A stretch of DNA of 64,000 bases, from contig NZ_JAAGWF010000010.1 of the NCBI RefSeq assembly GCF_010686765.1, forward strand, positions 62,001-126,000. Reading direction: 5' to 3'. Positions within the stretch are counted from its first letter, which is position 1; every line of letters begins with the position of its first letter. This document shows, one piece after another, positions 45,257 through 54,954 of the stretch. Origin of the DNA: Geodermatophilus sabuli (GTDB lineage Bacteria > Actinomycetota > Actinomycetes > Mycobacteriales > Geodermatophilaceae). Under the pieces are notes generated by a model. The model saw only the letters and a list, made by a program, of their open reading frames with translations. It was not told where the DNA came from and made no database searches. A program made the translations under genes and the position numbers.

Positions 45257-46543
45257 TCACGTGACTGCCTCTCCGTCCAGAACTGTCGCCGTCCCCCGCA
45301 GGAACGTCGCGACCACCCGGCCGGGGAGTTCCCGGCCGGCATAGGGGCTGTTGCGGCTGCGGCTGGCCAGGGCGGCGGGGTCGACGACCGCGCGCGCGCC
45401 CGGGTCCAGCAGCAGCAGGTTGGCCGGCTCACCCACGGCGAGCGGGCGGCCGTGTCCGTCCAGCCGGCCGATGGCCGCCGGCCGCACCGACATGCGGTCG
45501 GCGACCCCGCGCCAGTCCAGCCGGCCCGGCTCGACCATCGTCTCGATCACCACCGAGAGCGCCTGCTCCAGGCCGAGCATCCCGGGCCGGGCCTGCGCCC
45601 ACTCGCTCTCCTTGTCCTCCACCGCGTGCGGCGCGTGGTCGGTGCCGACGGCGTCGATCGTGCCGTCGGCCAGCCCGGCCCGGAGCGCGGCCACGTCGTC
45701 GTCGGTCCGCAGCGGCGGGTTGACCTTGAAGACCGGGTCGTAGCTCTCCGCGCACGCGTCGGTGAGCAGCAGGTGGTGCGGGGTGACCTCGGCGGTCACC
45801 TGGACGCCGCGACCCTTGGCCCAGCGCAGGATCTCCACCGAGCCGGCAGTGGACACGTGGCAGACGTGCAGCCGGGCGCCGACGTGGCCGGCGAGCAGCA
45901 CGTCGCGGGCGATGATCGCCTCCTCGGCCGCGGCCGGCCAGCCGGTGAGGCCGAGGCGGGCGGAGCGGTCGCCCTCGTGCATCTGCGCGCCGGTGGTGAG
46001 CCGCGGCTCCTCCGCGTGCTGGGCGACCACGCCGTCGAAGGCCTTCACGTACTCCAGCGCCCGGCGCATGAGAGCCGGGTCGGCCACGCAGTGCCCGTCG
46101 TCGGAGAACACCCGCACGCGGGCGGCGGAGTCGGCCATCGCGCCGAGCTCGGCCAGCCGCTCGCCCTCGAGGCCGACCGTCACCGCACCCACCGGGACGA
46201 CGTCGACCAGCCCGGCCTCCTGGCCCAGCCGCCAGACCTGCTCCACCACGCCGGCGGTGTCGGCCACCGGGTCGGTGTTGGCCATCGCGTGCACCGCGGT
46301 GAACCCGCCCAGCGCGGCGGCGCGGCTGCCGGTCTCGACGGTCTCGGCGTCCTCCCGCCCGGGCTCCCGCAGGTGGGTGTGCAGGTCGACCAGGCCGGGC
46401 AGGGCGATCAGCCCGGCCGCGTCGACGACCTGCGCGCCGGTCGCCGACAGCGACTCGCCGATCGCGGCGATCCGGCCGTCCGTGACCAGGATGTCGGCGG
46501 CGGCCTCGCCGTAGGGACGGGCGCCCTTGATCAGGTACGTCAC
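45257..46543 (-). CDS. pyrC: Dihydroorotase
   Basis: 428 residues, type I dihydroorotase in the amidohydrolase fold. [16 protein letters not shown] (zinc His pair and substrate Arg), [19 protein letters not shown], and [12 protein letters not shown] with the catalytic Asp. It converts carbamoyl aspartate to dihydroorotate. GTG start overlaps the pyrB stop. Confidence 0.96.
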   Translation of the reverse strand: MTYLIKGARPYGEAAADILVTDGRIAAIGESLSATGAQVVDAAGLIALPGLVDLHTHLREPGREDAETVETGSRAAALGGFTAVHAMANTDPVADTAGVVEQVWRLGQEAGLVDVVPVGAVTVGLEGERLAELGAMADSAARVRVFSDDGHCVADPALMRRALEYVKAFDGVVAQHAEEPRLTTGAQMHEGDRSARLGLTGWPAAAEEAIIARDVLLAGHVGARLHVCHVSTAGSVEILRWAKGRGVQVTAEVTPHHLLLTDACAESYDPVFKVNPPLRTDDDVAALRAGLADGTIDAVGTDHAPHAVEDKESEWAQARPGMLGLEQALSVVIETMVEPGRLDWRGVADRMSVRPAAIGRLDGHGRPLAVGEPANLLLLDPGARAVVDPAALASRSRNSPYAGRELPGRVVATFLRGTATVLDGEAVT

Positions 46544-47459
46544 TGGGTGGAGCCTCCGAGCAGCAGGTAGAGCACGGCCATGCGGACGGAGACCCCGTTG
46601 CCGACCTGCTCGACGATCGTGGAACGGGCGGAATCGGCCACCTCGGCGGCGATCTCCATCCCGCGGTTCATCGGGCCCGGGTGCATGACGATCGCGTCGT
46701 CGGCGAGCGCGGCCACGCGGCGGGCGTCGAGGCCGTAGCGGCGGCTGTACTCGCGGGCGCTGGGGAAGAAGGAGGCGTTCATCCGCTCGGCCTGGACCCG
46801 CAGCATCATCACCACGTCGGACTTGGGCAGCACGGTGTCGAGGTCGTAGCTGACCTCGACCGGCCAGCTGCCGATGCCCACCGGCAGGAGGGTCGGGGGC
46901 GCGACCACGGTGACCTCCGCGCCCAGGGTGTGCAGCAGCCAGACGTTGGAGCGGGCCACCCGGCTGTGCAGCACGTCGCCGACCACCGCCACCCGGACGC
47001 CCTCGAGCCGGCCCAGCCGCTGCCGGATCGTGTAGGCGTCGAGCAGCGCCTGCGTCGGGTGCTCGTGGGTGCCGTCGCCGGCGTTGACCACGCTCCCCCG
47101 GACCCAGTTGGCCAACCGGTGCGGGGCGCCGGACGCCGAGTGCCGGACGACGATCGCGTCGGAGCCCATCGCCTCGAGCGTCAGCGCGGTGTCCTTGAGG
47201 CTCTCGCCCTTGGAGACGCTGCTGCCCTTGGCGGAGAAGTTGATGACGTCGGCGGACAGCCGCTTGGCCGCGAGCTCGAAGGAGATGCGGGTGCGGGTGG
47301 AGTCCTCGTAGAAGAGGTTGACCACCGTCCGCCCGCGCAGCGTGGGCAGCTTCTTGACCTCGCGGCCGGCCAGCGCCTGGTCGATCTGCGCGGCGGTGTC
47401 GAGCACCAGCGTGGCGTCGGCGCGGTCGAGGTCGGCGGCCTCCAGCAGGTGCCGCTTCA

Positions 47460-47460
<1 letters not shown>
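46540..47460 (-). CDS. pyrB: Aspartate carbamoyltransferase catalytic subunit
   Basis: 306 residues. [18 protein letters not shown] (carbamoyl-phosphate site), [29 protein letters not shown] and [12 protein letters not shown] are all intact. No pyrI regulatory chain is nearby, consistent with actinobacteria. TGATG overlap with pyrR. Confidence 0.97.
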
Positions 47461-48122
<662 letters not shown>

Positions 48123-48253
48123 TCGTTAAAGGAGTGGTCGGACCGGGGCCGACGGTACTGCACGGCCGGATGTGACCCGCGTCGCGGCGGGGACCCGTCC
48201 GGGGCCCGACGTCACCCCGAGGAGTGCCCTGGTGTTGCCGACCTCGCTTGACC

Positions 48254-48268
48254 AGTACGCTGCGTGAC
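48254..48268 (+). promoter_or_regulatory. BldD box over the bldD -10 region
   Basis: AGTACGCTGCGTGAC matches nine of the ten fixed positions of the Streptomyces BldD consensus nTnACnC(A/T)GnGTnAn. It overlaps a -10-like TACGCT (48256-48261), with TTGCCG (48235-48240) as a short-spaced -35 candidate. Autorepression of bldD is known in Streptomyces. Confidence 0.55.
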
Positions 48269-48307
48269 GACAGAACGCCCACGACGACGGACAGTGAGCA
48301 GGACGAG

Positions 48308-48859
48308 ATGAGCACCGACTACTCACGGGCCCTCGGTGCCCGGCTCCGCGCCATCCGGAACCAGCAGGGTCTCTCGCTCCAAGGGGTCGAGGACAAGTCG
48401 CACGGCCGCTGGAAGGCCGTCGTCGTCGGCTCCTACGAACGCGGCGACCGAGCGGTGACCGTCCAGCGGCTCTCCGAGCTCGCGGTCTTCTACGGCGTGC
48501 CGGTCTCCGAGCTCCTGCCCGACCCGCGCCCCAGCTCGGCGGTCACCTCGACGACCAAGATCGTGCTGAACCTCGAGTCGCTGGGCTCGCTGCCCGCCGA
48601 CGAGGCCGGCCCGCTGGCCCGGTACGCCTCGACCATCCAGGCCCAGCGGCACGACTACAACGGCAAGGTGCTGTCCATCCGCGCCGAGGACCTCAAGTCG
48701 CTGGCCATCATCTACGACATGAGCCCCGACGAGCTGACCAGCCGGCTCATCGAGTGGGGCGTCCTCTCCCCCGGCATGGAGGGCATCGTCGGCTCCGGTG
48801 GCGACGACGAGGACGACGAGCTCAACCCCAACTGGGAGCGCCGCCGCTCCCCCCGCTGA
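48308..48859 (+). CDS. bldD: BldD developmental master regulator (c-di-GMP-responsive)
   Basis: 183 residues. N-terminal XRE helix-turn-helix (~5-75; [20 protein letters not shown], then [18 protein letters not shown]). The C-terminal domain carries the c-di-GMP signature RxD-X8-RxxD exactly: R114-H-D116 and R125-A-E-D128, the same numbering as S. coelicolor BldD. In Streptomyces, tetrameric c-di-GMP dimerises BldD to repress development; non-sporulating actinobacteria also carry it. ATG 48308 has CAGGACGAG upstream. It is divergent from pyrR. Confidence 0.96.
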   Translation: MSTDYSRALGARLRAIRNQQGLSLQGVEDKSHGRWKAVVVGSYERGDRAVTVQRLSELAVFYGVPVSELLPDPRPSSAVTSTTKIVLNLESLGSLPADEAGPLARYASTIQAQRHDYNGKVLSIRAEDLKSLAIIYDMSPDELTSRLIEWGVLSPGMEGIVGSGGDDEDDELNPNWERRRSPR

Positions 48860-48874
48860 GCGCAGCGATCGTCA

Positions 48875-48906
48875 GAGGCCCCGTCCGCCCTCGCGGACGG
48901 GGCCTC
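48875..48906. terminator. bldD terminator hairpin 1
   Basis: A 13-bp perfect stem built on AGGCCCCGTCCG (48876-48887) with loop CCCTCG, 16 bp after the bldD stop. Confidence 0.85.
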
Positions 48907-48955
48907 CGTCGTTCCGGCAGACCTCTCGATCGCACCGAGCGTCCCTCGCCCGCGC

Positions 48956-48997
48956 GATCGAGAGGCCCCGTCCGACGTCGGACGGGGCCTCTCGATC
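48956..48997. terminator. 42-bp perfect palindrome, terminator hairpin 2
   Basis: Arms 48956-48976 and 48977-48997 are perfectly complementary over 21 bp and repeat the AGGCCCCGTCCG core of hairpin 1. The arm starting GATCGAGAGG can also pair with CCTCTCGATC at 48922-48931, giving alternative folds. It lies 12 bp from the stop of the convergent exported-protein gene, so it likely stops transcription from both sides. Confidence 0.85.
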
Positions 48998-49009
48998 CTC
49001 GGTGCCGGT

Positions 49010-51154
49010 TCAGCGGGTGGTGAAGGCCCACTCCTCCGGCGCGACGGACAGGCCCGCGAGGTCCTTGACGCCGGCCGTCAGCACCACGGTGTACGTCGTC
49101 TTCGCGGTGAGGTCGACGCCGGGGTTGAGGATCACCGTGTTGCTGCTGGCGTAGTAGTTCACCGCCGCGGTGACCTTCGAACCATCCGGCGCCTCGAGCC
49201 ACACAGTGGAGTCGTCCGGCTTGACGATCGGCTCGCTGAAGACCATGAACACGTTCGACGCGAGGCCGACGTTGGCCGCGTCCGGTGCCGGCGTGCGACT
49301 GGTCAGGGTGGGCGCGACGGTGTCGGTCGAGGCCACGCCGACGGTGAACGTCCAGCTCGTCGGTGCGAGCTTGTTGCCGGCCGCGTCCCGGACGCCGTCG
49401 GTCAGCACGGCCCGGTACCTGCCCGCGGCGAGGTCGCTGTCGGGATTGACGATCACCGTGTTGCTCGTCGCGTTGTAGTTGACGACGGCGGGCACCTTCG
49501 CGCCGTCCGGAGCCTCCAGCCACACCGACGACGAGTCGGGCTTGACGACCGGCTCGCTCATGCCGACGAGCACGTTGGCGCCCTTGGCCACGCCGGACGC
49601 GTCGGGCGCGGGCGACTGGCTGGACACCGTCGGCGGCACGGTGTCCCCGGACGCCGTCCCGCTCGTGGTGAACGTCCAGGTCGTGGGCGTCAGCTGGTTG
49701 CCGGCCAGGTCCTTCACGCCGTCGGTGAGGACGACCTCGTAGGTGGTGCCGGCGGCGAGGTCGGCGTCCGGGTTGACGATCACCGTGTTGGTCGTTGCGT
49801 TGACGTTGACCGCCGCGGGCACCTTCGACCCGTCCGGCGACTCCAGCCAGACCGACGTCGAGTCGGGCTTGGCCACGGCCTCGCTCATGCCGATCAGCAC
49901 GTTCGCGCCGCGGGCCACGCCGGTCGCACCGGACTCCGGTGTCCGGCTGGCGATGGTGGGCGCGGCGCGGTCGTTGTCGGGACCCTCGCCGCTGGTGACG
50001 AAGGACCAGCTGGTCTTCGGCAGCGGATTCCCCGCGGCGTCGGTGACCGTCTCGCTGACGGTGGCGGTGTAGCGGGTGCCGCTCGCCAGGGGGTCGGTGG
50101 TGCCCGGGAAGGGGTTGAGGGTGGCCACCCCGGTGGTCCGGTTGTAGGCGACCCCCGCGGTCACGGCGGTCCCGTTGGAGGCGGACAGCGTGAAGGTCGA
50201 GTTGCTCAGCCCGGTGACCGGCTCGTCGAAGCCGACGGTGACGTTGCTCAGCCGGCCCACGTCGCGGGTGTCCGGCGCCGGGGTTTGGCTGACCGGCTTG
50301 GGCGGCAGCAGGTCCTGGCTGAAGTCCTCGCAGCCGACCGCGGGGCCGGGCACGTCGGCCAGGCCGTCGACGAGCATGGACTCCCGCGGCAGTGGCTCGG
50401 TGTGACCGATGCCGATGGCGTGCCCGTCCTCGGTGAGCAGCGCCTGCTTCCGCTGCGCCTCGGTCAGGCCGTCGCTGTTGCGGAAGCCGAGGTAGGGGGC
50501 GCGGTACCGCGCGACGAATCCGCCGTCCACGCCCGGGTCGGCCTCGATGACGTCCGGGGTGGCCCGGTACTTGCCGCTCTCGTTGCGGAACTCGCCGGAG
50601 TCGAGGGCCGACGGCGGGATGACCGTGCCGTCGAAGCGCTTGGCGACCCCGCGGACGACGATGGAGTCCGCGACGCCGTTCCCGTTCTCGTCCGCCGACT
50701 CCGGGGCGCCGGTCCAGCGGATGTCGTCGACGGTGACCTCGTTGCGGGTGGTCCCCGCGTACACCACCACGCGGTCGCCGGGCTTGATGTCGGGCGTGCC
50801 GCCGGCCCAGCAGTCCCCGGGCTGCGGCGTCCCGGCCTCGAGGCCGTGGTTGACCTCCAGGCCGACGCCCTCGTCGGTGCTCCAGGCCGGTCCCTGCGCG
50901 ACGCCGATCACCGCGCCGGCGCGGATGACCTCGACCCGCACGGTCGAGCCGACCGTGCCGTAGCCGAAGACCCCGACGAAGTCGAGGTTGTGGAAGACGG
51001 TGATGTTCTTGTTCGGGCCCACGCCGGGACCGGTCAGGGACGCCGACGCCGGGGCGGTGCCGACGAGCGCGGGGGCGAGGAGCGCCACCGTGCTCGCCGC
51101 CACCGTCACCCCCCACCGACGGCGACGGACACGGGACTGCTGGAGATGACTCAC
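49010..51154 (-). CDS. Exported protein with novel N-terminal domain and four Big_5 Ig-like domains
   Basis: 714 residues. Basic RVRRRRWG plus a hydrophobic core and PASA give a signal peptide cleaved near residue 38. Residues ~45-140 share the domain found in the protein at 5776-7932 (NITVFHNLDFVGVFGYG; VIGV; EVNH; one Cys; GDRVVVY). A linker region (~140-305) is Asp/Gly-rich. Then four Big_5/SbsA-type Ig domains follow, each opening with P-(A/E)-x(1-3)-A/D-x-G/V and carrying NVxVGxSE(P/A)V. Domains 2-4 are close copies. No sortase motif or catalytic site. Probably an envelope or matrix protein. GTG 51154 is at the signal peptide start, with GAGGGAG upstream. Confidence 0.82.
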   Translation of the reverse strand: MSHLQQSRVRRRRWGVTVAASTVALLAPALVGTAPASASLTGPGVGPNKNITVFHNLDFVGVFGYGTVGSTVRVEVIRAGAVIGVAQGPAWSTDEGVGLEVNHGLEAGTPQPGDCWAGGTPDIKPGDRVVVYAGTTRNEVTVDDIRWTGAPESADENGNGVADSIVVRGVAKRFDGTVIPPSALDSGEFRNESGKYRATPDVIEADPGVDGGFVARYRAPYLGFRNSDGLTEAQRKQALLTEDGHAIGIGHTEPLPRESMLVDGLADVPGPAVGCEDFSQDLLPPKPVSQTPAPDTRDVGRLSNVTVGFDEPVTGLSNSTFTLSASNGTAVTAGVAYNRTTGVATLNPFPGTTDPLASGTRYTATVSETVTDAAGNPLPKTSWSFVTSGEGPDNDRAAPTIASRTPESGATGVARGANVLIGMSEAVAKPDSTSVWLESPDGSKVPAAVNVNATTNTVIVNPDADLAAGTTYEVVLTDGVKDLAGNQLTPTTWTFTTSGTASGDTVPPTVSSQSPAPDASGVAKGANVLVGMSEPVVKPDSSSVWLEAPDGAKVPAVVNYNATSNTVIVNPDSDLAAGRYRAVLTDGVRDAAGNKLAPTSWTFTVGVASTDTVAPTLTSRTPAPDAANVGLASNVFMVFSEPIVKPDDSTVWLEAPDGSKVTAAVNYYASSNTVILNPGVDLTAKTTYTVVLTAGVKDLAGLSVAPEEWAFTTR

Positions 51155-51202
51155 GCGACGTGCTCCCTCGGGCTCCGGTGACCGGAACCCCCTGCCCCGG
51201 CC

Positions 51203-51238
51203 GGGACCCGACCGGCCCCAGGCCGGCGTCGGGATCCC
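51203..51238 (-). other. Long imperfect hairpin in leader of the Ig-like gene
   Basis: On the minus strand GGGATCCCGAC-GCCGGCC folds back on GGCCGG-TCGGG-TCCC with a 3-nt loop. It sits in the 196-bp gap (51155-51350) between nusB and the exported-protein start. A second small hairpin, GCCGAG/CTCGGC, lies further upstream. It could be a structured leader or a processing site; no known riboswitch motif is recognised. Confidence 0.35.
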
Positions 51239-51293
51239 CACAGCCGAGGCTGTCGGCTCGGCGACCTGCGCGGATCCCCTCGGGCGGGGGCGC

Positions 51294-51316
51294 GGGGCCC
51301 CCCAAACCGGGGCCCC
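51294..51316 (-). terminator. nusB terminator
   Basis: GGGGCCCC (51294-51301) and GGGGCCCC (51309-51316) form an 8-bp stem with a 7-nt loop, 35 bp after the nusB stop. It probably ends the long alaS-aro-nusB transcription unit. Confidence 0.7.
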
Positions 51317-51350
51317 TCCCGGGACGCCCGGCCCGCGGGTGCCCGGCGAC

Positions 51351-51758
51351 TCAGCTGGTGGGCACCTCGGCAGCGAGGATCGCGCCCAGGACGCCGTTGA
51401 GGTAGCCCGGGGAGTCGTCGGTCGACAGCGTCTTGGCCAGCTCGACGGCCTCGTCGATGACGACGGCGTCGGGCACGTCGTCGGCCCACAGCAGCTCGAA
51501 GACCGCCATCCGCAGGATCGCCCGGTCGACGTCGGGCAGCCGGTCCACCGACCAGCCGGTGGCATGCGCGCCGATCAGCTCGTCGATGCGGGCTGCGTGC
51601 TCGGTGGCCCCCTCGACCAGCCGCACGGTGTGGTCGGGCACCGGCGGCGTCGCGTCGGCGATCCGCTCGCGCAGCAGGGTCAGGGGGTCGGCGCCGCGGA
51701 CGTCGGCCTCGTAGAGGACGTCGACGGCACGCTTACGCGCCTTGGACCGGGCAGCCAT
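51351..51758 (-). CDS. nusB: Transcription antitermination factor NusB
   Basis: 135 residues, standard length. SKARKRAVDVLYEADVR, VEGATEHAARIDELI and the C-terminal PGYLNGVLGAI match NusB. It binds boxA of rRNA transcripts with NusE. It lies 24 bp behind efp, as in other actinobacteria. Confidence 0.96.
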   Translation of the reverse strand: MAARSKARKRAVDVLYEADVRGADPLTLLRERIADATPPVPDHTVRLVEGATEHAARIDELIGAHATGWSVDRLPDVDRAILRMAVFELLWADDVPDAVVIDEAVELAKTLSTDDSPGYLNGVLGAILAAEVPTS

Positions 51759-51782
51759 GGGGTCTCCCGCCCGCCGGGCAGC

Positions 51783-52343
51783 TCAGTTCGCCCGGCCGAG
51801 GTACCGGCCGTCGCGGGTGTCGACCTTGAGCTTGTCGCCGGTGTTCACGAACAGCGGCACCGCGATCTGCGCACCGGTCTCCAGCGTCGCGGGCTTCGTG
51901 CCGCCGGTGGAGCGGTCGCCCTGCAGCCCCGGGTCGGTGTGCTGCACGACGAGCTCGAGGGTCACCGGCAGCTCGACGTAGAGCGGCGTCCCGTCGTGCA
52001 CGGCGACGGTGGCCTCGGTGTTCTCCAGCAGGTAGTCCGCGCCGGTGCCGAGGGTCTCGGCCGGAACGTGGATCTGCTCGTAGGTGTCGCCGTCCATGAA
52101 GACGAAGTCGGTGCCGTCCTTGTACAGGAAGGTCATCGACCGCTTGTCCACGTTCGCCGTCTCGACCTTGACCCCGGCGTTGAAGGTCCGGTCGACCACC
52201 TTGCCCGACAGCACGTTCTTCAGCGTCGTCCGCACGAACGCGCCGCCCTTGCCGGGCTTGACGTGCTGGAAGTCGGTGACGGTCCAGAGCTGGCCGTCCA
52301 GGTTGAGCACGATGCCGTTCTTGAGGTCGTTGGTGGTAGCCAT
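51783..52343 (-). CDS. efp: Elongation factor P
   Basis: 186 residues with the three beta-barrel domains. The modification loop [13 protein letters not shown] near residues 27-39 has Lys in the PGKG context. EF-P relieves ribosome stalling at polyproline, relevant to the many Pro-rich proteins here. No EpmA/B or deoxyhypusine-type modifier is nearby. It starts exactly where the pepQ stop ends. Confidence 0.97.
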   Translation of the reverse strand: MATTNDLKNGIVLNLDGQLWTVTDFQHVKPGKGGAFVRTTLKNVLSGKVVDRTFNAGVKVETANVDKRSMTFLYKDGTDFVFMDGDTYEQIHVPAETLGTGADYLLENTEATVAVHDGTPLYVELPVTLELVVQHTDPGLQGDRSTGGTKPATLETGAQIAVPLFVNTGDKLKVDTRDGRYLGRAN

Positions 52344-53471
52344 CTAGAGGACCAGCAGTTCCTTGCTCGTGAGGGTCAACAACTCGGGCGCGTCGTCCGT
52401 GACGACCAGCGTGTCCTCGATCCGGACTCCGCCGTGGCCGGGGAGGTACACCCCGGGCTCCACGGTGACGGCCATGCCGGCGGCCAGCGTACCCGCGCCC
52501 AGCTGCCCGATGCCCGGCGCCTCGTGGATCTCCAGCCCCACCCCGTGCCCGAGGCCGTGGGTGAAGTGGTCACCGTGCCCGGCTGCCGCGATGACGCCGC
52601 GGGCCGCGGCGTCGACACCGACCACGTCCGCGCCGACCGCCAGCGCGGCCCGTCCGGCCGCCTGCGCGGTGGCCACCAGCTCGTACACCTCGCGTTGCCA
52701 GGCCGCCACGACCCCACCCGCCCCGCCGAGCACGAGGGTGCGGGTCATGTCGGAGTGGTAGCCGTCGACCGTGGCGCCGAAGTCGAGCTTGAGGAGGTCC
52801 CCCTCGCGCAGCACGGTCCCGTCGGGCCGGTGGTGCGGGATCGCGGAGTTGGCGCCGGTCGCCACGATCGTCTCGAAGGACGGCGCCTCGGCGCCCATGG
52901 CCAGCATCCGGGCGTCGAGCTCCCGGCCGACCTGCTGCTCCGTGCGGCCCGGGCGCAGTGCCCCCTCCGCGGCCAGCTCGGCCAGTGCGGCGTCGGCGAC
53001 CGCGCAGGCCCGGCGGAGGGCGTCGACCTCGTCGTCGTCCTTGACCGCGCGCAGCGCCTCCACGGCCCGGCGCACGCTGGTCAGCTCCGGCACCGTGCCG
53101 CCGGAGGCGGCGTCGGTCAGGACCGACTCCAGCGCCCGCAGCCCGTCCACGGTGAGGGAGTGGCTCTCGTAGCCGATCCGCCCGGCGCCCGGCCCACCGG
53201 ACCGGGGACGCACCGCCTCCCGGGCCAGCGCGGCGACGGTGGACCGGTCGACGAGCAGCTCGACGTCGGGCACCTGCACGCCGGCCTGGGTCGTGTAGCG
53301 GCCGTCGGTGCCGAACACGTCGGGGCTCCCCGTCCGCAGGAGGAGCGCACCGTTGGAGCCGGTGAAGCCGGTCAGGTAGCGCACGTTGAGCAGGTCGGTG
53401 ACCAGGACGGCGTCCAGTCCGCGCTCGGCGGCCGTGGCCCGCAGCCGCTCCCGCCGGCCGGCGTGGTTCAC
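52344..53471 (-). CDS. pepQ: Xaa-Pro aminopeptidase/dipeptidase (M24B)
   Basis: 375 residues. N-terminal creatinase-like domain (~1-130), then the pita-bread metallopeptidase. Metal ligands are visible in LLKLDFGATVDGYHSDMTRT (two Asp), HGLGHGVGLEIHEAP (His) and VTVEPGVYLPG plus RIEDTLVV (two Glu). It cleaves X-Pro peptides. GTG 53471 is used since it forms the GTGA overlap with aroQ; ATG 53495 is eight codons upstream. Confidence 0.93.
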   Translation of the reverse strand: MNHAGRRERLRATAAERGLDAVLVTDLLNVRYLTGFTGSNGALLLRTGSPDVFGTDGRYTTQAGVQVPDVELLVDRSTVAALAREAVRPRSGGPGAGRIGYESHSLTVDGLRALESVLTDAASGGTVPELTSVRRAVEALRAVKDDDEVDALRRACAVADAALAELAAEGALRPGRTEQQVGRELDARMLAMGAEAPSFETIVATGANSAIPHHRPDGTVLREGDLLKLDFGATVDGYHSDMTRTLVLGGAGGVVAAWQREVYELVATAQAAGRAALAVGADVVGVDAAARGVIAAAGHGDHFTHGLGHGVGLEIHEAPGIGQLGAGTLAAGMAVTVEPGVYLPGHGGVRIEDTLVVTDDAPELLTLTSKELLVL

Positions 53472-53902
53472 CGGAAACCCCGGGCGACCAGCCACTGCAC
53501 GGCGAGCACGTAGCCCTGCACGCCGAGCCCGGCGATCACGCCGTCGGCGACGCGGGAGACGTAGGAGTGGTGCCGGAACTCCTCACGCCGGTGGATGTTG
53601 GTGATGTGCACCTCCACCAGCGGGCCGTTGAGCGCGGCCAGCGCGTCGTGCAGCACGACCGAGGTGTGCGACCACCCGCCCGGGTTGACCACCACGGCGT
53701 CCCCGGCGTCGGAGGCGGCGTGCACCCAGCCGAGCAGCTCCGCCTCGCTGTCGGTCTGCCGCACCCGCACCTCGACGCCCAGCTCCCGGCCGGTGGCCTC
53801 GAGCAGCTCCACCAGCTCGGCGTAGGTCGTCGTCCCGTACTTCTCGGGCTCGCGCAGGCCGAGCCGGCCCAGGTTGGCACCGTTGAGGACCTGGATGGTC
53901 AT
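53468..53902 (-). CDS. aroQ: 3-dehydroquinate dehydratase, type II
   Basis: 144 residues, the usual type II size. VLNGANLGRLGLREPEKYG contains the flexible-loop Arg and catalytic Tyr; NPGGWSHTSVVLHDAL and VHITNIHRREEFRHHSYVS complete the site. Third shikimate step. ATGA overlap with aroB. Confidence 0.96.
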   Translation of the reverse strand: MTIQVLNGANLGRLGLREPEKYGTTTYAELVELLEATGRELGVEVRVRQTDSEAELLGWVHAASDAGDAVVVNPGGWSHTSVVLHDALAALNGPLVEVHITNIHRREEFRHHSYVSRVADGVIAGLGVQGYVLAVQWLVARGFR

Positions 53903-54954
53903 GCCGCCTCCGATACTGCGGCCCACGCCGCGTCGAGCCAGGCCTGCTCGGGGTCGGTCAGGATGGTGGGGTTGCCCAGGCCATCGAGGACGACGAACCG
54001 CAGCGAGGCGCCCCGGGCCTTCTTGTCCACCCGCATGACCCCCTGCAGCCGCTCCCAGTCGCCGGCGTACCGGGTGGGCAGGCCCATCGCCGCCACCAGG
54101 TCCCGGTGCCGGTCGACCTCGGCGCGGGTCAGCAGGCCGGCCTGCCCGGCCAGCTCCGCCGCGAAGACCAGCCCGACGGCCACGGCCTCGCCGTGCCGCC
54201 AGCCGAAGTCCTCGACCCGCTCGATGGCGTGCGCCAGGGTGTGCCCGTAGTTGAGGAACTCCCGCACGCCGGTGTCGTGCAGGTCCGCCCCCACCGCCTC
54301 GGCCTTGACCTGCACCGACCGCTCGATGAGCTCGGCGGTGTCCCGCCGGCCGGTGGGGTCGGCCGCGAGCAGGTCCAGGATCTCGCCGTCGGCGATGAAC
54401 CCGCACTTGACCACCTCGGCCAGCCCGGACCGGAACTCGTCGTCGGGCAGCCCGGCGAGCACGTCGGTGTCGGCGAGGACGGCGGCCGGCGGGTGGAACG
54501 CACCGACGAGGTTCTTGCCGGCGCCGGTGTTGATCCCGGTCTTGCCCCCGACGGCGGCGTCGACCATGCCGAGCAGGCTGGTGGGCAGGTGCACCACCGG
54601 CACGCCGCGCACCCAGGTGGCGGCGAGGAAGCCGGCCAGGTCGGTCACCGCTCCCCCGCCGACACCGACGACCGCGTCGGAGCGGGTGAGCCCGAGCCGG
54701 CCGAACTCCTCCCAGGCGCCGGCCGCGACCTCGGCGGTCTTGGCGGCCTCGCCGTCGGGCACGACGACGGCCTCCGCGGCCACCCCGGCGGTCTGCAGCG
54801 TCTCCACGGCCGCGCCGGCGAGCGCGGCCAGCGGCCGGGCGTGCACCACCGCCGCCCGGGCGGTCCCGGCGAGGACGAGGGCCAGCTCGGCGTGCGCCCC
54901 CGCCCCGATGACGACCTCGTAGGGCCGGTGGCCGGCGACGGTCACCCGCCTCAC
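53899..54954 (-). CDS. aroB: 3-dehydroquinate synthase
   Basis: 351 residues. NAD domain GVGGGAVTDLAGFLAATWVRG, LPTSLLGMVDAAVGGKTGIN, and zinc ligands in EVVKCGFIAD, NYGHTLAHAIE and WRHGEAVAVG. Second shikimate step. GTG start overlaps the aroK stop. Confidence 0.96.
   Translation of the reverse strand: MRRVTVAGHRPYEVVIGAGAHAELALVLAGTARAAVVHARPLAALAGAAVETLQTAGVAAEAVVVPDGEAAKTAEVAAGAWEEFGRLGLTRSDAVVGVGGGAVTDLAGFLAATWVRGVPVVHLPTSLLGMVDAAVGGKTGINTGAGKNLVGAFHPPAAVLADTDVLAGLPDDEFRSGLAEVVKCGFIADGEILDLLAADPTGRRDTAELIERSVQVKAEAVGADLHDTGVREFLNYGHTLAHAIERVEDFGWRHGEAVAVGLVFAAELAGQAGLLTRAEVDRHRDLVAAMGLPTRYAGDWERLQGVMRVDKKARGASLRFVVLDGLGNPTILTDPEQAWLDAAWAAVSEAA

Noticed and set aside
51155..51293. ydaO-type c-di-AMP or GEMM c-di-GMP riboswitch before the Ig-like gene
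   Set aside because: Some fragments (CCGACAGC, GGGGG-TCC) are reminiscent, but order and spacing do not match either consensus, so only a generic structured leader is reported.
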